From assembly GCA_026989265.1 (NCBI GenBank), contig JALSJP010000001.1, positions 1-64,000 on the forward strand: DNA of 64,000 nucleotides. The letters are read 5' to 3'. The position numbers and the translations under genes were made by a program. The notes beneath the pieces were generated by a model. The model was not told the origin of the DNA, searched no databases, and was given only the letters and a program-made list of their open reading frames with translations. Below, in pieces: positions 8,879 through 18,775 of the stretch (positions are counted from its first letter, which is position 1; every line of letters starts with the position of its first letter). Source of the stretch: Micavibrio sp. (GTDB taxonomy: Bacteria; Pseudomonadota; Alphaproteobacteria; Micavibrionales; Micavibrionaceae).

Positions 8879-9354
8879 TTATCTATTCCAATAACGCAAA
8901 TGGCAGCAAAAATTCCAGCGACTATATCATCGCCCATAACGCCCCATGCGCCTTTAACTTTTTTATCAATAAGATTGATGGGAAACGGTTTTAATATATC
9001 AAAAAACCGAAAGGCAATAAAGGCAAAAATTATAAGAATTGGGTTAAGCGCGGCGGGGATAAGGGCTATCCACTGACCTGCAACCTCGTCAATTACTATC
9101 ATTTTAGAGTCGTGACCATCCATGTCTTTGTCGAATTTATCTGCCGCCCAAAGCCCAATTATTGTAATTATAACTACTGATAGAGGCAAGGCGATAGCTC
9201 CGCCAAATTCATATATTATAACGCCGAAAGGTATGGCTGCTAGCGACCCCCAAGTACCAGGTGCGGGGCTTATAAAACCAAAACCAAACCAGCTTGCTAG
9301 CCAAGTATAGGATTTTTTACTGTCTAAATTTTCAGGGACTTTGTATTTTATCAT
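8866..9354 (-). CDS. pgpA: phosphatidylglycerophosphatase A
   Basis: Inner-membrane enzyme that dephosphorylates phosphatidylglycerophosphate to phosphatidylglycerol. 162 residues. SPAPGTWGSLAAIPFG and VIDEVAGQWIAL are the PgpA motifs; hydrophobic segments surround them (VVIITIIGLWAA, LIIFAFIAFRFFD, and the C-terminal VAGIFAAICVIGI). Its start abuts the ispDF stop with a one-base overlap, so it is translated downstream of that gene. Confidence 0.93.
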   Translation of the reverse strand: MIKYKVPENLDSKKSYTWLASWFGFGFISPAPGTWGSLAAIPFGVIIYEFGGAIALPLSVVIITIIGLWAADKFDKDMDGHDSKMIVIDEVAGQWIALIPAALNPILIIFAFIAFRFFDILKPFPINLIDKKVKGAWGVMGDDIVAGIFAAICVIGIDKWII

Positions 9355-10532
9355 TAGCTGTTTTCCTGTGCGGGTAATGAGATATTCACTATTGCTTGCG
9401 CGGCTATGCCTTCTCCGCGCCCTGTAAAGCCTAGCTTTTCTGTTGTAGTAGCCTTTATATTTATGCGGGTTTTAGAAATTCCCGTAATTTCGACTATCTT
9501 ATCTACCATTTCATCACGATAAGGACTTATCTTAGGGGCTTCACAAATGATAGTTATATCGGTATTTATAACCTCGCCTCCCTTATCATGCAGCAGCTTT
9601 AGCGCATGTTTTACAAATTCGGCGCTATCCATGTTTTTGAAGTCATTATTGGATGGCGGAAAGTGCAAACCTATATCACCCTCGCCAATTGCACCAAGTA
9701 TAGCATCGGTTAGAGCATGAAGGGCAACGTCAGCGTCAGAATGCCCTTTGAGAGCTTTATCATGTGGAATATCTATGCCGCAGAGTCGCACGCTTTGCGC
9801 TTTAACAGTATCAAACCGATGTACGTCAAAGCCTTGTCCTGTGCGCGTTTCCGTAATAAACAATCTCTTGACTAATGTTAAATCTTTTGAGGTGGTGATT
9901 TTAAAGTTTCCTTTGCTGCCTTTTACGAACTTAACATCTATACCCATTTCCGATATTAGGGAAGTGTCATCCGTGTATTCTTTATCGCCCGCCTGCTCAT
10001 GAGCGTGTTTTAAAACCCCATAATGAAACGCTTGCGGCGTTTGGATTGCATATAGATTGTCGCGTGAAACCGTGGCTTTTTCACCATCATAGCGCAGAGT
10101 ATCAACAACGGGAGTAGCAAGGCTCGCGGCTTTATAATCTTGCATTACGCTTAAAAGGTCATAAATTTCTGATTGCTTTACAAATGGACGGGCGGCGTCA
10201 TGCACAAGGATAATATCCTCATCCTTTAGGTTAGATAACTCTTTTATTCCGTTGTAAACACTATCTTTTCTTGTGTTACCCCCTTTGCAGAATTTTACAT
10301 AATCCGCACCCCCTAAGGGTGGGAGGATTGCTTTTTCAAACATGGTTTTATGCTCTGGATTTATAACCACGCATATATCTTGCAAGCCTTCCATATTCTT
10401 AAATACATCAAGAGTATGGCGCAATATAGTTTTTCCATTAATCTTTATATATTGCTTTGGCATATTTCCGCCAAGCCTGCTGCCGCTGCCTGCCGCAACT
10501 ATAATTACACTGAATTTTATACTTTCCGACAT
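9354..10532 (-). CDS. ispDF: bifunctional 4-diphosphocytidyl-2-C-methylerythritol synthase / 2,4-cyclodiphosphate synthase
   Basis: Fusion of two enzymes of the MEP isoprenoid pathway, common in alphaproteobacteria. About 392 residues from the ATG at 10532; a TTG 33 bp upstream would add 11 unconserved residues and is less likely. The IspD half (about 1-220) has AAGSGSRLGGNMPKQY and VHDAARPF. The IspF half (about 225-392) has GQGFDVHRFD, GHSDADVALHALTDAI and TTEKLGFTGRGEGIAAQA, including the metal-binding DVH. Divergent from ntrY with an 80-bp gap that must hold both promoters. Confidence 0.95.
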   Translation of the reverse strand: MSESIKFSVIIVAAGSGSRLGGNMPKQYIKINGKTILRHTLDVFKNMEGLQDICVVINPEHKTMFEKAILPPLGGADYVKFCKGGNTRKDSVYNGIKELSNLKDEDIILVHDAARPFVKQSEIYDLLSVMQDYKAASLATPVVDTLRYDGEKATVSRDNLYAIQTPQAFHYGVLKHAHEQAGDKEYTDDTSLISEMGIDVKFVKGSKGNFKITTSKDLTLVKRLFITETRTGQGFDVHRFDTVKAQSVRLCGIDIPHDKALKGHSDADVALHALTDAILGAIGEGDIGLHFPPSNNDFKNMDSAEFVKHALKLLHDKGGEVINTDITIICEAPKISPYRDEMVDKIVEITGISKTRINIKATTTEKLGFTGRGEGIAAQAIVNISLPAQENS

Positions 10533-10612
10533 TGAGTTAAGCCTTTTACTGTTGTAAAAATGCAACAGCTATATATAGTAAATCACTAATTAAATTTATA
10601 ACAGGATAGCTT

Positions 10613-12889
10613 TTGGCATTATACACAAAAAATAAAAATAGATTTTCGCTTAGGAAAATGCTAGTCAAGGCATTTTCGGGAATGCTCCCTGCGCGCCTTA
10701 AATATAGATCATGGCGCACTAAAGTAGGGATTCTACTTGTTATAGCTTCCATAGTGAGTGGGTTTCTCACCTACGCCGCCCTAACGAAATCTCCGCCTTT
10801 GGGAGATAATCCAAATTTAGTTATTTGGCTGCTTAATATTGATCTGGTAATTTTACTATTGCTGGTATCGCTAATTGCTCGGCGCATTGTTAGCGTATGG
10901 AGCGGGCGAAAAAAGGGTATAGCAGGCTCTCATTTGCATGTGCGGCTGGTTTATATATTCAGCCTTCTTGTTGCCGTTCCCACCATCACAATGACTGTGT
11001 TTTCAGTGTTTTTCTTTCATTTTGGGGTACAGGCGTGGTTTTCTGAGCGCGTGCAAACGGCCATCCACGAATCGCAAGCTGTGGCGCAGGCATATCTTGA
11101 AGAGCATAAGCAAGTTATCAGAGCCGATACTATGGCTATGGCGAATGATTTAGATAGGCAGGCATCGCGCTTTTTGTTGAATGAGCAAAACCTATCCAAG
11201 GCAATCGACACGCAAGCATTTTTTAGGAATCTGTCAGAGGCAATTGTTATAAATAAAGATGGGCGCGTTTTAGGGCGTTCTTCACTTACATTTGCGCTTG
11301 AATATGAAATTCCTCGGGCTTATTCATTAAATCAAGCTGACCAAGGCGGCGTTCTTCTGGTTACAGGGCAGGGAAGCGATAGGGTGCGCGCACTTGTTAA
11401 GCTTAAGAATATTACTGATGCTTACCTGTTTGTTGGGCGAATGATTGACCCGCAAGTATTGCGCCACCTTAATGCTGCTAAATTAGCCGTAGAAGATTAT
11501 AATAACTTGCAATCTAAATATTCAGGCATGCAAATTACTGTAACTATGATTTTTGTTGTTGTTGGGTTTTTGCTTTTACTTGCTGCTATTTGGTCAGGTT
11601 TATTGCTTGCGCGTCAACTTGTTAATCCGATTAGCGAGCTTATAAATGCGGCTGATCGCGTTAGGGCAGGGGATTTAAGCTCTAAAGTTGATGATACAAA
11701 TCTTTTGGAAGAGTTCGAGTATTTGGCGCGGTCTTTTAACCGTATGACCAGTCAAATTCAAAGCCAGCGAGATGATCTTGTGGAGGTGAACAGGCAGCTT
11801 GATAGTAGGCGGCATTTGATAGAAACAGTGCTTGCAGGGGTATCATCAGGCGTTATTGGGGTTGATAGCAGCGGAGTTATTAACCTAGCCAATAACTCAG
11901 CGTCCAAGCTTTTATCTAAAGATATTGACGATATGACGGGCAGTTATATCCTTGATATTATACCAGAATTAAAGGATTTACTAAGCTCGCCCAAAAAAGA
12001 TATGCGCGGCGAAGTGCCTGTATTATCAAGTGATAATGGTAAAAGGATATTCTTATTTAATGTTTCCATAGAGACATTAGACGAGACATTAGAAGAGGCA
12101 TTAGAAGAGAACGAAACGGGCTTGATTATCACCTTTGATGATATAACAGAGCTGCAAGCTGCGCAAAGAAATGCGGCGTGGTCTGATGTTGCGCGGCGCA
12201 TTGCTCATGAAATTAAAAATCCGCTAACGCCTATACAGCTTTCCGCCGAGAGGTTAAAGCGTAAATACTTAAAAGAAATAACCAGCGATCCTGATACATT
12301 TGCTCAATGTACGGATACAATCATCAAACATGTGGGGGATATTGGGCGCATGGTTGATGAGTTTTCATCTTTTGCGCGTATGCCAGAGCCAGTTTTAAGA
12401 GAAAAGAGGCTTTCAAAACATATAGAAGAATCGCTTATATTATCAAAGCAAGCGCATGGTAATATAAAATTCAATCTTACCAAAGATAATGATAGCGGCG
12501 CGGTAAATCTTGACACGCAGCAAATCCGCCAAGTAATGACTAACTTGTTGCAAAATTCTATTGATGCAGGCAGCGATGAAATTAATATATTTATAGGCAA
12601 GCATGGCGGTAATCTATTTGTTGCTATATCGGATAATGGTTCAGGTTTTCCTGCGGATGAGGAAATATCAAAACTAACCGAGCCTTACATTACTCACAAA
12701 GCTAAGGGAACAGGGCTTGGGCTTGCTATTGTTAAAAAAATTATGGAAGATCATGAGGGGATGCTTACTCTTGGCACTCCCGAATGGCTGGTGAAATACG
12801 ATGATTGGAAAAATCTAGGCGGGGCGTGCGTTATTTTAACATTCCCAATTATTGATGGAAACTCACAACTAAATAAGGGCGCAGTTTAA
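10613..12889 (+). CDS. ntrY: nitrogen regulation sensor histidine kinase NtrY
   Basis: Membrane histidine kinase that phosphorylates NtrX. 758 residues. Two N-terminal hydrophobic segments (about 35-55 and 64-88), a third at about 105-125 and a fourth at about 305-330 bracket a periplasmic region; then HAMP (LINAADRVRAGDLSSKV), PAS (about 400-500), dimerisation/phosphoacceptor ARRIAHEIKNPLTPIQLSAE with His532, and the ATPase with NLLQNSIDAG, DNGSGFP and GTGLGLAIV. The start is TTG at 10613 with ACAGGA seven bases upstream. ntrX follows one base after the stop. Confidence 0.95.
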   Translation: MALYTKNKNRFSLRKMLVKAFSGMLPARLKYRSWRTKVGILLVIASIVSGFLTYAALTKSPPLGDNPNLVIWLLNIDLVILLLLVSLIARRIVSVWSGRKKGIAGSHLHVRLVYIFSLLVAVPTITMTVFSVFFFHFGVQAWFSERVQTAIHESQAVAQAYLEEHKQVIRADTMAMANDLDRQASRFLLNEQNLSKAIDTQAFFRNLSEAIVINKDGRVLGRSSLTFALEYEIPRAYSLNQADQGGVLLVTGQGSDRVRALVKLKNITDAYLFVGRMIDPQVLRHLNAAKLAVEDYNNLQSKYSGMQITVTMIFVVVGFLLLLAAIWSGLLLARQLVNPISELINAADRVRAGDLSSKVDDTNLLEEFEYLARSFNRMTSQIQSQRDDLVEVNRQLDSRRHLIETVLAGVSSGVIGVDSSGVINLANNSASKLLSKDIDDMTGSYILDIIPELKDLLSSPKKDMRGEVPVLSSDNGKRIFLFNVSIETLDETLEEALEENETGLIITFDDITELQAAQRNAAWSDVARRIAHEIKNPLTPIQLSAERLKRKYLKEITSDPDTFAQCTDTIIKHVGDIGRMVDEFSSFARMPEPVLREKRLSKHIEESLILSKQAHGNIKFNLTKDNDSGAVNLDTQQIRQVMTNLLQNSIDAGSDEINIFIGKHGGNLFVAISDNGSGFPADEEISKLTEPYITHKAKGTGLGLAIVKKIMEDHEGMLTLGTPEWLVKYDDWKNLGGACVILTFPIIDGNSQLNKGAV

Positions 12890-12890
12890 T

Positions 12891-14243
12891 ATGAATGAAA
12901 AGATATTAATCATTGATGATGAAAAAGATATTTGCACACTTATACAAGCATTGCTTCAAGATGAGGGGTATGAAACCCTAATTGCGGAAAATAGTGCTAT
13001 CGCTTATGAGCTTATAGAAAGCAATAACCCTGATCTTATTGTTCAAGATATATGGCTTCAAGGTAGTGACGATGACGGCATAGACATATTAACCACAGTA
13101 AAAAAAGAACGTCCTGATTTGCCATTTATAATGATTAGCGGTCACGGAACTATTGAGACAGCAGTATCTAGTATTAAATTAGGGGCATATGATTTTATTG
13201 AAAAACCATTTAATAGTGATCGCTTGCTGCTAATGATACAAAGGGCGCTTGAAAATGCAGGGCTTAAAAAACAAAATATAGAGCTTAAAAAGCAAAGCAT
13301 AAAACAAATGCAAGATATTTTAGGGCAAATACCTGAAAATATCAGGCAAACACTTGATAAGGTTGCAAAAACCAATAGCCGCATTTTAATTACAGGTGAG
13401 GCAGGTACTGGAAAAAACATAGCCGCTCAATATGTGCATAACGCCTCGCAGCGCAGCGAAATGCCGTTTATGGTGCTTAATTGCGTGAGTATGGATTTTG
13501 AAAAGCTGGAAATTGAGTTATTTGGAACTATAGATAAAGTTGGCTTGCTTGAGCTTGTGGATGGCGGAACTTTATTGCTTGATGAAGTTATGAATTTACC
13601 AATTGAAACGCAGAGTAAAATACTAACCTTACTGCAAGATGATGCTTATTATAAAATTAGATCAAATCATAAAACACCTGCGGATATCAGAGTGATTGCA
13701 ACAACCAGCGCAGATATTGAGGCGAAACTTACTAATGGGGAGTTTAGGGAAGACCTATATTACCGCATGAATGTAATGCCAATTCACATGCCTAGACTTC
13801 AGGAAAGAAAGCGAGATATAGAAGAATTAGTTGCTAATTATATGTCTAACAAATTCACTGATAACGCAATGATAAAGCTTAAATCTTATAAATGGTCAGG
13901 CAATATAAAACAGCTATATAATGTGTTGGAATGGATATCTATAATGAATGACAATCCAAATGCTGTTGTTGATGTTAAGGATTTGCCACCTGAATTTAGA
14001 GGGGCAAATAAACCCGATGATGATAGCGCCGAAACTGAAAACGAGTTAATTGATAATATAATGCAAATGGGTCTGCGTGAGGCTAGGGAATGCTTTGAGC
14101 GCCATTATTTACTCTCACAAGTCAACAAGTTTGATGGCAATATCTCCAAGACATCTGAATTTATAGGGATGGAACGATCTGCTTTACACAGAAAATTAAA
14201 GTCTTTGGATGTTTTTTCTGGTGATAAACAAAATGTAGCGTAG
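12891..14243 (+). CDS. ntrX: NtrX-type response regulator lacking the GAFTGA loop
   Basis: Response regulator paired with NtrY, 450 residues. The receiver has DD at 9-10 and phosphoacceptor Asp53 in VQDIWLQG. The AAA+ domain has Walker A GEAGTGKN, ELFG, Walker B GGTLLLDEV and FREDLYYRMNV; the Fis-like helix-turn-helix is C-terminal (KFDGNISKTSEFIGMERSALHRKLKS). Between ELFG and GGTLLLDE only about a dozen residues remain, so the GAFTGA loop that contacts sigma-54 is absent. As known for some alphaproteobacterial NtrX proteins, it is then unlikely to activate sigma-54 promoters and may act as a repressor or sigma-70 regulator. Confidence 0.93.
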   Translation: MNEKILIIDDEKDICTLIQALLQDEGYETLIAENSAIAYELIESNNPDLIVQDIWLQGSDDDGIDILTTVKKERPDLPFIMISGHGTIETAVSSIKLGAYDFIEKPFNSDRLLLMIQRALENAGLKKQNIELKKQSIKQMQDILGQIPENIRQTLDKVAKTNSRILITGEAGTGKNIAAQYVHNASQRSEMPFMVLNCVSMDFEKLEIELFGTIDKVGLLELVDGGTLLLDEVMNLPIETQSKILTLLQDDAYYKIRSNHKTPADIRVIATTSADIEAKLTNGEFREDLYYRMNVMPIHMPRLQERKRDIEELVANYMSNKFTDNAMIKLKSYKWSGNIKQLYNVLEWISIMNDNPNAVVDVKDLPPEFRGANKPDDDSAETENELIDNIMQMGLREARECFERHYLLSQVNKFDGNISKTSEFIGMERSALHRKLKSLDVFSGDKQNVA

Positions 14244-14301
14244 TAGGGTGATGCTGTTTTTACAAATATTAAGAATATTAAGAATATAAGAAAGAAAAAT
14301 C

Positions 14302-15678
14302 ATGAGAGTTATTATTGCAGGTGCAAATCTAGTGGGCTCTAGCATTGCCTCATATCTGTCCAAGGAAGATAATGACGTAACTGTTATAGATGTTCAAAGT
14401 GATGCATTATCGTATATAAATGCCTCTATGGATGTTAATACAGTTACGGGCTATCCATCTGACCCTGATGTGTTAAATGCTGCGGGCGCAAAAGAGTGCG
14501 ACATGATTATTGCCGTAACCGAAAGCGATGAAACTAATATGGTTGCTTGCCAAATAGGACATTCTCTTTTTGGCGTTCCTAAAAAAATAGCGCGCATACG
14601 CAGGCAATCATATCTTGATCCATCATGGTCAAATCTGTTTAGCCGCGCTCATATGCCAATTGATGTTATAATCTCACCCGAAACATTGGTTGCTCAAGAT
14701 ATTTTAGAGCGCCTGTCAATCCCAGGAACAACGACGGCAACCAGCCTTGCTGATGGTAATGCTTACTTAATCGGCGTTGTATGTATGGAAGATTGCCCCG
14801 TTTTACATACCCGTTTAGACCAGCTTAGCAAACTATTCCCTGACTTATCTTTTTCTATGGTTTCTATATCATCCAATAATAAAACAATTATACCTGATGA
14901 GGATGATATTCTTGAAGTCGGCGACGAGGTTTATATAATTGTTGACAGCAAGCATTTGCGCCGCGTCATGGCAGCTTTCGGGCATTTAGAAAAAGAAGCA
15001 CGTAAAATTATTGTTTCAGGTGGAGGTAATATTGGGCTATCCTTTATCCGCGCATTGCAACATGAAGTTTCTGAAGCACAAGTAAAAATTATTGAGCATA
15101 ATGAAAAACGTGCAGAATTTCTGAGTGAGCAGCTAGAAAATGTAGTTATTTTGCATGGTAGCACGCTTGAGCGGGACATAATGGAGGAGGCTTCTATAGG
15201 CACAGCGGAAACCTATATAGCCCTTATGAACGATGATGAGAGTAATATACTAGGGTCTCTTTTGGCGAAACAATATGGCTGTGGGCGCGTTATTACACTT
15301 GTTAATAATCATGCTTATTACCCGCTAGTAGGGCCACTTGGTATTGATGTTATGATATCACCAAAATCTATTATTGTTTCCAACATTATGAAGCATGTGC
15401 GCCGTGGTCGCATCAAGGGAATACATAGCATTCGTGATGGTGAGTTTGAGCTTATGGAGATTGAAGTATCTAGCTCGTCTAGCATTCTTAATAAGAGGTT
15501 AGGGGATATAGAATTGCCATCAGGTGTTGTTATAGGAGCGATTATGCGCGATCAAAAAGTTATAATACCTAAAAGCAATATGGAGGTTTTGGCAAAAGAC
15601 CATGTCATGATACTTGCCTCACGTGAAAAAGCGCGCTTGGTTGAAAAAATCTTCTCTGCTTATGTGGACTTGTTTTAG
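14302..15678 (+). CDS. trkA: Trk system potassium uptake regulatory protein TrkA
   Basis: Cytoplasmic NAD(H)-binding regulator of Trk potassium channels. 458 residues with two RCK halves: MRVIIAGANLVGSSIASYLS at the N-terminus and IIVSGGGNIGLSFIRAL at about 233, each followed by a C-terminal RCK subdomain. MISPKSIIVSNIMKHVRRGRIKGIHSI is a characteristic late block. No trkH/trkG partner is in the window. Position downstream of ntrYX is conserved in alphaproteobacteria. The 58-bp gap before it has a short ATATTAAGA tandem repeat. Confidence 0.95.
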   Translation: MRVIIAGANLVGSSIASYLSKEDNDVTVIDVQSDALSYINASMDVNTVTGYPSDPDVLNAAGAKECDMIIAVTESDETNMVACQIGHSLFGVPKKIARIRRQSYLDPSWSNLFSRAHMPIDVIISPETLVAQDILERLSIPGTTTATSLADGNAYLIGVVCMEDCPVLHTRLDQLSKLFPDLSFSMVSISSNNKTIIPDEDDILEVGDEVYIIVDSKHLRRVMAAFGHLEKEARKIIVSGGGNIGLSFIRALQHEVSEAQVKIIEHNEKRAEFLSEQLENVVILHGSTLERDIMEEASIGTAETYIALMNDDESNILGSLLAKQYGCGRVITLVNNHAYYPLVGPLGIDVMISPKSIIVSNIMKHVRRGRIKGIHSIRDGEFELMEIEVSSSSSILNKRLGDIELPSGVVIGAIMRDQKVIIPKSNMEVLAKDHVMILASREKARLVEKIFSAYVDLF

Positions 15679-15681
15679 AAA

Positions 15682-16485
15682 ATGAAATTAGGCGTTTTTG
15701 ATTCAGGTTTGGGGGGGCTGTTAATTGCGAAATCTATTCGCGAGCATATCCCTGATATAGATATTATTTATTTTGGCGATACACTTCACCTGCCATATGG
15801 CAACCGCTCTAAAGAAGCTATATATGAATATAGCAAACGGGCGATTGAGTTTTTGTTTGAGCAAGATTGCAATCTAATTATAACGGCTTGCAATACTGTA
15901 AGTGCATCCGCTCTTCGTATGCTTCAGCAGCAATATCTGCCCAATAGTAAATATAAGGAGCGGCGCATACTTGGCGTTGTCGTTCCAACATTGGAGTGTG
16001 CTATTGATTTGGGTTATAAAAATATAGGGGTGATAGCTACCAATTACACCGTTAATTCTAACGTCTATGGGGAAGAGCTGCAAAAACTTGATCCTAAAAT
16101 ACGGATTTTTCAAGCGGAATCGCCCTTGCTTGTGCCATTAATAGAAAATGATGGCGGGCAGTGGTTATCTTCGGTTTTAGAGCATTACCTAATGCCTTTG
16201 CTAAATAATAATATTGAGTGCTTGATTTTGGGCTGTACGCATTATCCATTTTTAAAAGAACAAATTCGTAGCATTATTGGAAGTGATATAGCTATTCTTG
16301 CTCAAGATGAAATTATTCCGCTAAAGCTTAAATTATATATGGAGAGCCACCCTGAAATATCAGATAAAATAACGCGCAATGGAGAAACTAAATTCATTGT
16401 TAGTGACTTTACAAAAAGCTATGAAAATGCCGCATATAAAATATATGGGCAAGAGATAAATATCGAGGAAAGCGGGGCAATATGA
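15682..16485 (+). CDS. murI: glutamate racemase
   Basis: Makes D-glutamate for peptidoglycan. 267 residues. MKLGVFDSGLGG at the start and the two catalytic cysteines: Cys70 in TACNTVSA and Cys185 in LGCTHYPFL. PYGNRS is also conserved. It begins 3 bp after trkA and overlaps the HAD gene by 4 bp (ATGA), so the three are probably one transcript. murI is not the usual occupant between trkA and hfq, so this looks like a lineage-specific arrangement. Confidence 0.95.
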   Translation: MKLGVFDSGLGGLLIAKSIREHIPDIDIIYFGDTLHLPYGNRSKEAIYEYSKRAIEFLFEQDCNLIITACNTVSASALRMLQQQYLPNSKYKERRILGVVVPTLECAIDLGYKNIGVIATNYTVNSNVYGEELQKLDPKIRIFQAESPLLVPLIENDGGQWLSSVLEHYLMPLLNNNIECLILGCTHYPFLKEQIRSIIGSDIAILAQDEIIPLKLKLYMESHPEISDKITRNGETKFIVSDFTKSYENAAYKIYGQEINIEESGAI

Positions 16486-17135
16486 TACTTAAAATGCCTA
16501 GGGCTGTGTTTTGGGATTGGGATGGAACTTTAGCAGATAGCTATGGGTTTTTAAATGACGCCCATAACCATACATTAGAAACTTTGGGTTTTGATAAATT
16601 CCAAGAAGGGGAGTATCGCCGATATTTTGGCAAGCCTAGAGAAAAACTCTATCCTGCCATTTACAAAGATAAATGCGATGATGCCATGTCTGTCTTTCAA
16701 AAATATGTGCTTGAAAACAGCCATAAAATACAAGTTTTACGCGGAAGTCGTGAGGTTTTAGAGCTGTTTCATCAAAAAAACATTACTATGGGCATTGTAA
16801 GCAACAAAAAATCGTCTTTTATCATGAAAGAGCTTGAATATTTGGGCTGGAACAAATATTTCAAGGTTGTTATTGGCTCTGGTGATGCTAAAGCTGATAA
16901 ACCATCAGGCGCACCGCTTTTGATGGCAATAGAGGAGGGCGGTGTTAGCTATGATCCTTATGATGTTTGGTATGTGGGAGACACGGAAAATGATCTTGCA
17001 TGTGCAAAAAACGTTGGCTGCCACGCTGTTTTCCTAACTGACACCCCAAATTCAAGTGATTTAATTAAGAAATATAATCCTTTAATAAATTTTGAGAGTT
17101 ATTCACAATTAAAGGCGATTTTAGTTGCAATATAG
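16482..17135 (+). CDS. HAD-superfamily phosphatase, phosphoglycolate phosphatase-like
   Basis: 217 residues. HAD motif I is FWDWDGTLADS (nucleophile Asp in D-x-D-G-T), motif II VSNKKSS, motif III lysine in DAKADKPSG and motif IV VGDTENDLACAK. The cap inserted after motif I is alpha-helical, as in the Gph/PGMB group. Phosphoglycolate is a plausible substrate but specificity cannot be read from sequence. Overlaps murI by 4 bp; hfq follows after 59 bp. Confidence 0.85.
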   Translation: MILKMPRAVFWDWDGTLADSYGFLNDAHNHTLETLGFDKFQEGEYRRYFGKPREKLYPAIYKDKCDDAMSVFQKYVLENSHKIQVLRGSREVLELFHQKNITMGIVSNKKSSFIMKELEYLGWNKYFKVVIGSGDAKADKPSGAPLLMAIEEGGVSYDPYDVWYVGDTENDLACAKNVGCHAVFLTDTPNSSDLIKKYNPLINFESYSQLKAILVAI

Positions 17136-17194
17136 CTTAATTGCGCTAAGAATATTTATGGTTTTAAGTAACAATAATAAATTAGGAAATTATA

Positions 17195-17434
17195 ATGACC
17201 GATAAAATACAAAATGTTCAAGATGTTTTTCTGAATAAAATTCGTAAAGAGAAAATGTCTGTGACTGTGTTTCTTGTTAATGGTGTAAAACTTCAAGGAA
17301 TTGTTACTTGGTTTGATAATTTCTCTGTTTTATTGCGTCGTGATTCGCATATTCAGCTTGTCTATAAGCATGCAATTTCCACCATAATGCCGGGCGGACC
17401 TCTTGACCTTAATGACAATAATGATGATGATTAA
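17195..17434 (+). CDS. hfq: RNA chaperone Hfq
   Basis: Hexameric Sm-like protein that pairs small RNAs with mRNAs. 79 residues, typical of alphaproteobacteria, where the long C-terminal tail is missing. [24 protein letters not shown] opens the protein, [15 protein letters not shown] is Sm1 and [10 protein letters not shown] is Sm2. Ends in a short acidic tail (DLNDNNDDD). Directly followed by hflX after 24 bp, the conserved hfq-hflX pair. Confidence 0.98.
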   Translation: MTDKIQNVQDVFLNKIRKEKMSVTVFLVNGVKLQGIVTWFDNFSVLLRRDSHIQLVYKHAISTIMPGGPLDLNDNNDDD

Positions 17435-17458
17435 CTCGCCCTATTTGGTTATAACACA

Positions 17459-18730
17459 TTGAAAAACCTTGATAATACATATATTGTTCAGCCTGTTTCT
17501 AAATGCAGTGCTTCAGAGAGGTCTATAGAAGAAGTGATAGAAGAGATAGAGGGGCTTGCCCGCGCTATTGACCTTCAAATCGCAGAAACGCGCATTGTTA
17601 ATTACTCCAAAATCCATGCTGGGAGCTTTTTTGGCAAAGGCACGCGCGCTGATATTGCTGATGAAATAAAATCTACTAATCCCAATATTGTAATAGTAAA
17701 TTGCTCGCTTTCGCCCATCCAGCAACGTAATTTGGAAAAGGAGTGGGGCGTTAAAATAATCGATAGAACGGGACTTATTCTTGAGATTTTTGGTGCGCGC
17801 GCCCAAACGAAAGAGGGGAAACTGCAAGTTGAGCTTGCTGCTATGGATTATCAAAAGTCACGCCTAGTGCGTTCTTGGACTCACCTTGAGCGGCAGCGCG
17901 GCGGCTCAGGGTTTATGGGCGGACCAGGTGAGCGACAGATAGAGCTTGATCGCCGCATGATTTCAACTCGCATCACCAAGCTTAAAAAAGAGCTAGAATC
18001 CGTACGTCGCACTCGTGATTTGGGCAAGAAAAGTCGTGAGCGCGTTCCTTTTCCGATCATATCGCTTGTGGGCTATACTAATGCGGGGAAATCTACATTA
18101 TTTAATTATATAACTAAATCCGATGTTTTTGCGAAAGATTTGCTGTTTGCAACTCTAGACCCGACTATGCGCCGCATCACCTTGCCGCAAAATCAAGAGG
18201 CTATATTGGCGGATACGGTTGGTTTTATATCTGATCTGCCAACGCATTTAATTGCTGCTTTCCGCGCAACGTTAGAGCAAATAACGGGGGCAGATGTTAT
18301 AGTTCATGTAATCGACGTATCGCGCGATGATTATATGGCGCAAAAAAATGATGTTATCCAAATATTGAAAGATCTTGGCATTGAATATGAACATGATGAG
18401 CGCATTATTGAGGTTTTTAATAAGATTGATTTGCTAGACGATGATTTTACAAATGACTCCATACGAAAAAACAAAGTATTTATATCAGCTTATAGCGGGC
18501 AGGGGGTTGATACTCTGCTAGATAATATTGCAGATATAACGGCTCGTAATTGTAAAAATGTAAAATTTGAGATAGATGTTTCTGATGGAAAAGCTCTGGC
18601 ATGGCTATATTCTCACGGTGAAATAATTGATCGCAATGATGCGGAAAGCCATGTTTCTATTTCGCTACAGCTTAGCCAGACTGATTTAGATAAATTCCAG
18701 AAATATTTTAACTATAGCCCTGTAACTTAA
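17459..18730 (+). CDS. hflX: ribosome-associated GTPase HflX
   Basis: GTPase that splits or rescues stalled ribosomes. 423 residues. The N-terminal HflX domain contains GAGSFFGKGTRADIADE-like sequence; the linker has GGSGFMGGPGERQIELDRR; the G domain starts at about 200 with G1 GYTNAGKST, G3 DTVGFI and G4 NKID. TTG at 17459 is used as start because the conserved N-terminal region begins soon after and no ATG fits. Operon with hfq; converges with mazG. Confidence 0.95.
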   Translation: MKNLDNTYIVQPVSKCSASERSIEEVIEEIEGLARAIDLQIAETRIVNYSKIHAGSFFGKGTRADIADEIKSTNPNIVIVNCSLSPIQQRNLEKEWGVKIIDRTGLILEIFGARAQTKEGKLQVELAAMDYQKSRLVRSWTHLERQRGGSGFMGGPGERQIELDRRMISTRITKLKKELESVRRTRDLGKKSRERVPFPIISLVGYTNAGKSTLFNYITKSDVFAKDLLFATLDPTMRRITLPQNQEAILADTVGFISDLPTHLIAAFRATLEQITGADVIVHVIDVSRDDYMAQKNDVIQILKDLGIEYEHDERIIEVFNKIDLLDDDFTNDSIRKNKVFISAYSGQGVDTLLDNIADITARNCKNVKFEIDVSDGKALAWLYSHGEIIDRNDAESHVSISLQLSQTDLDKFQKYFNYSPVT

Positions 18731-18775
18731 GCCCTATAGCCATATTTGGGCAATCCGATGCGCATCAAAATATTA

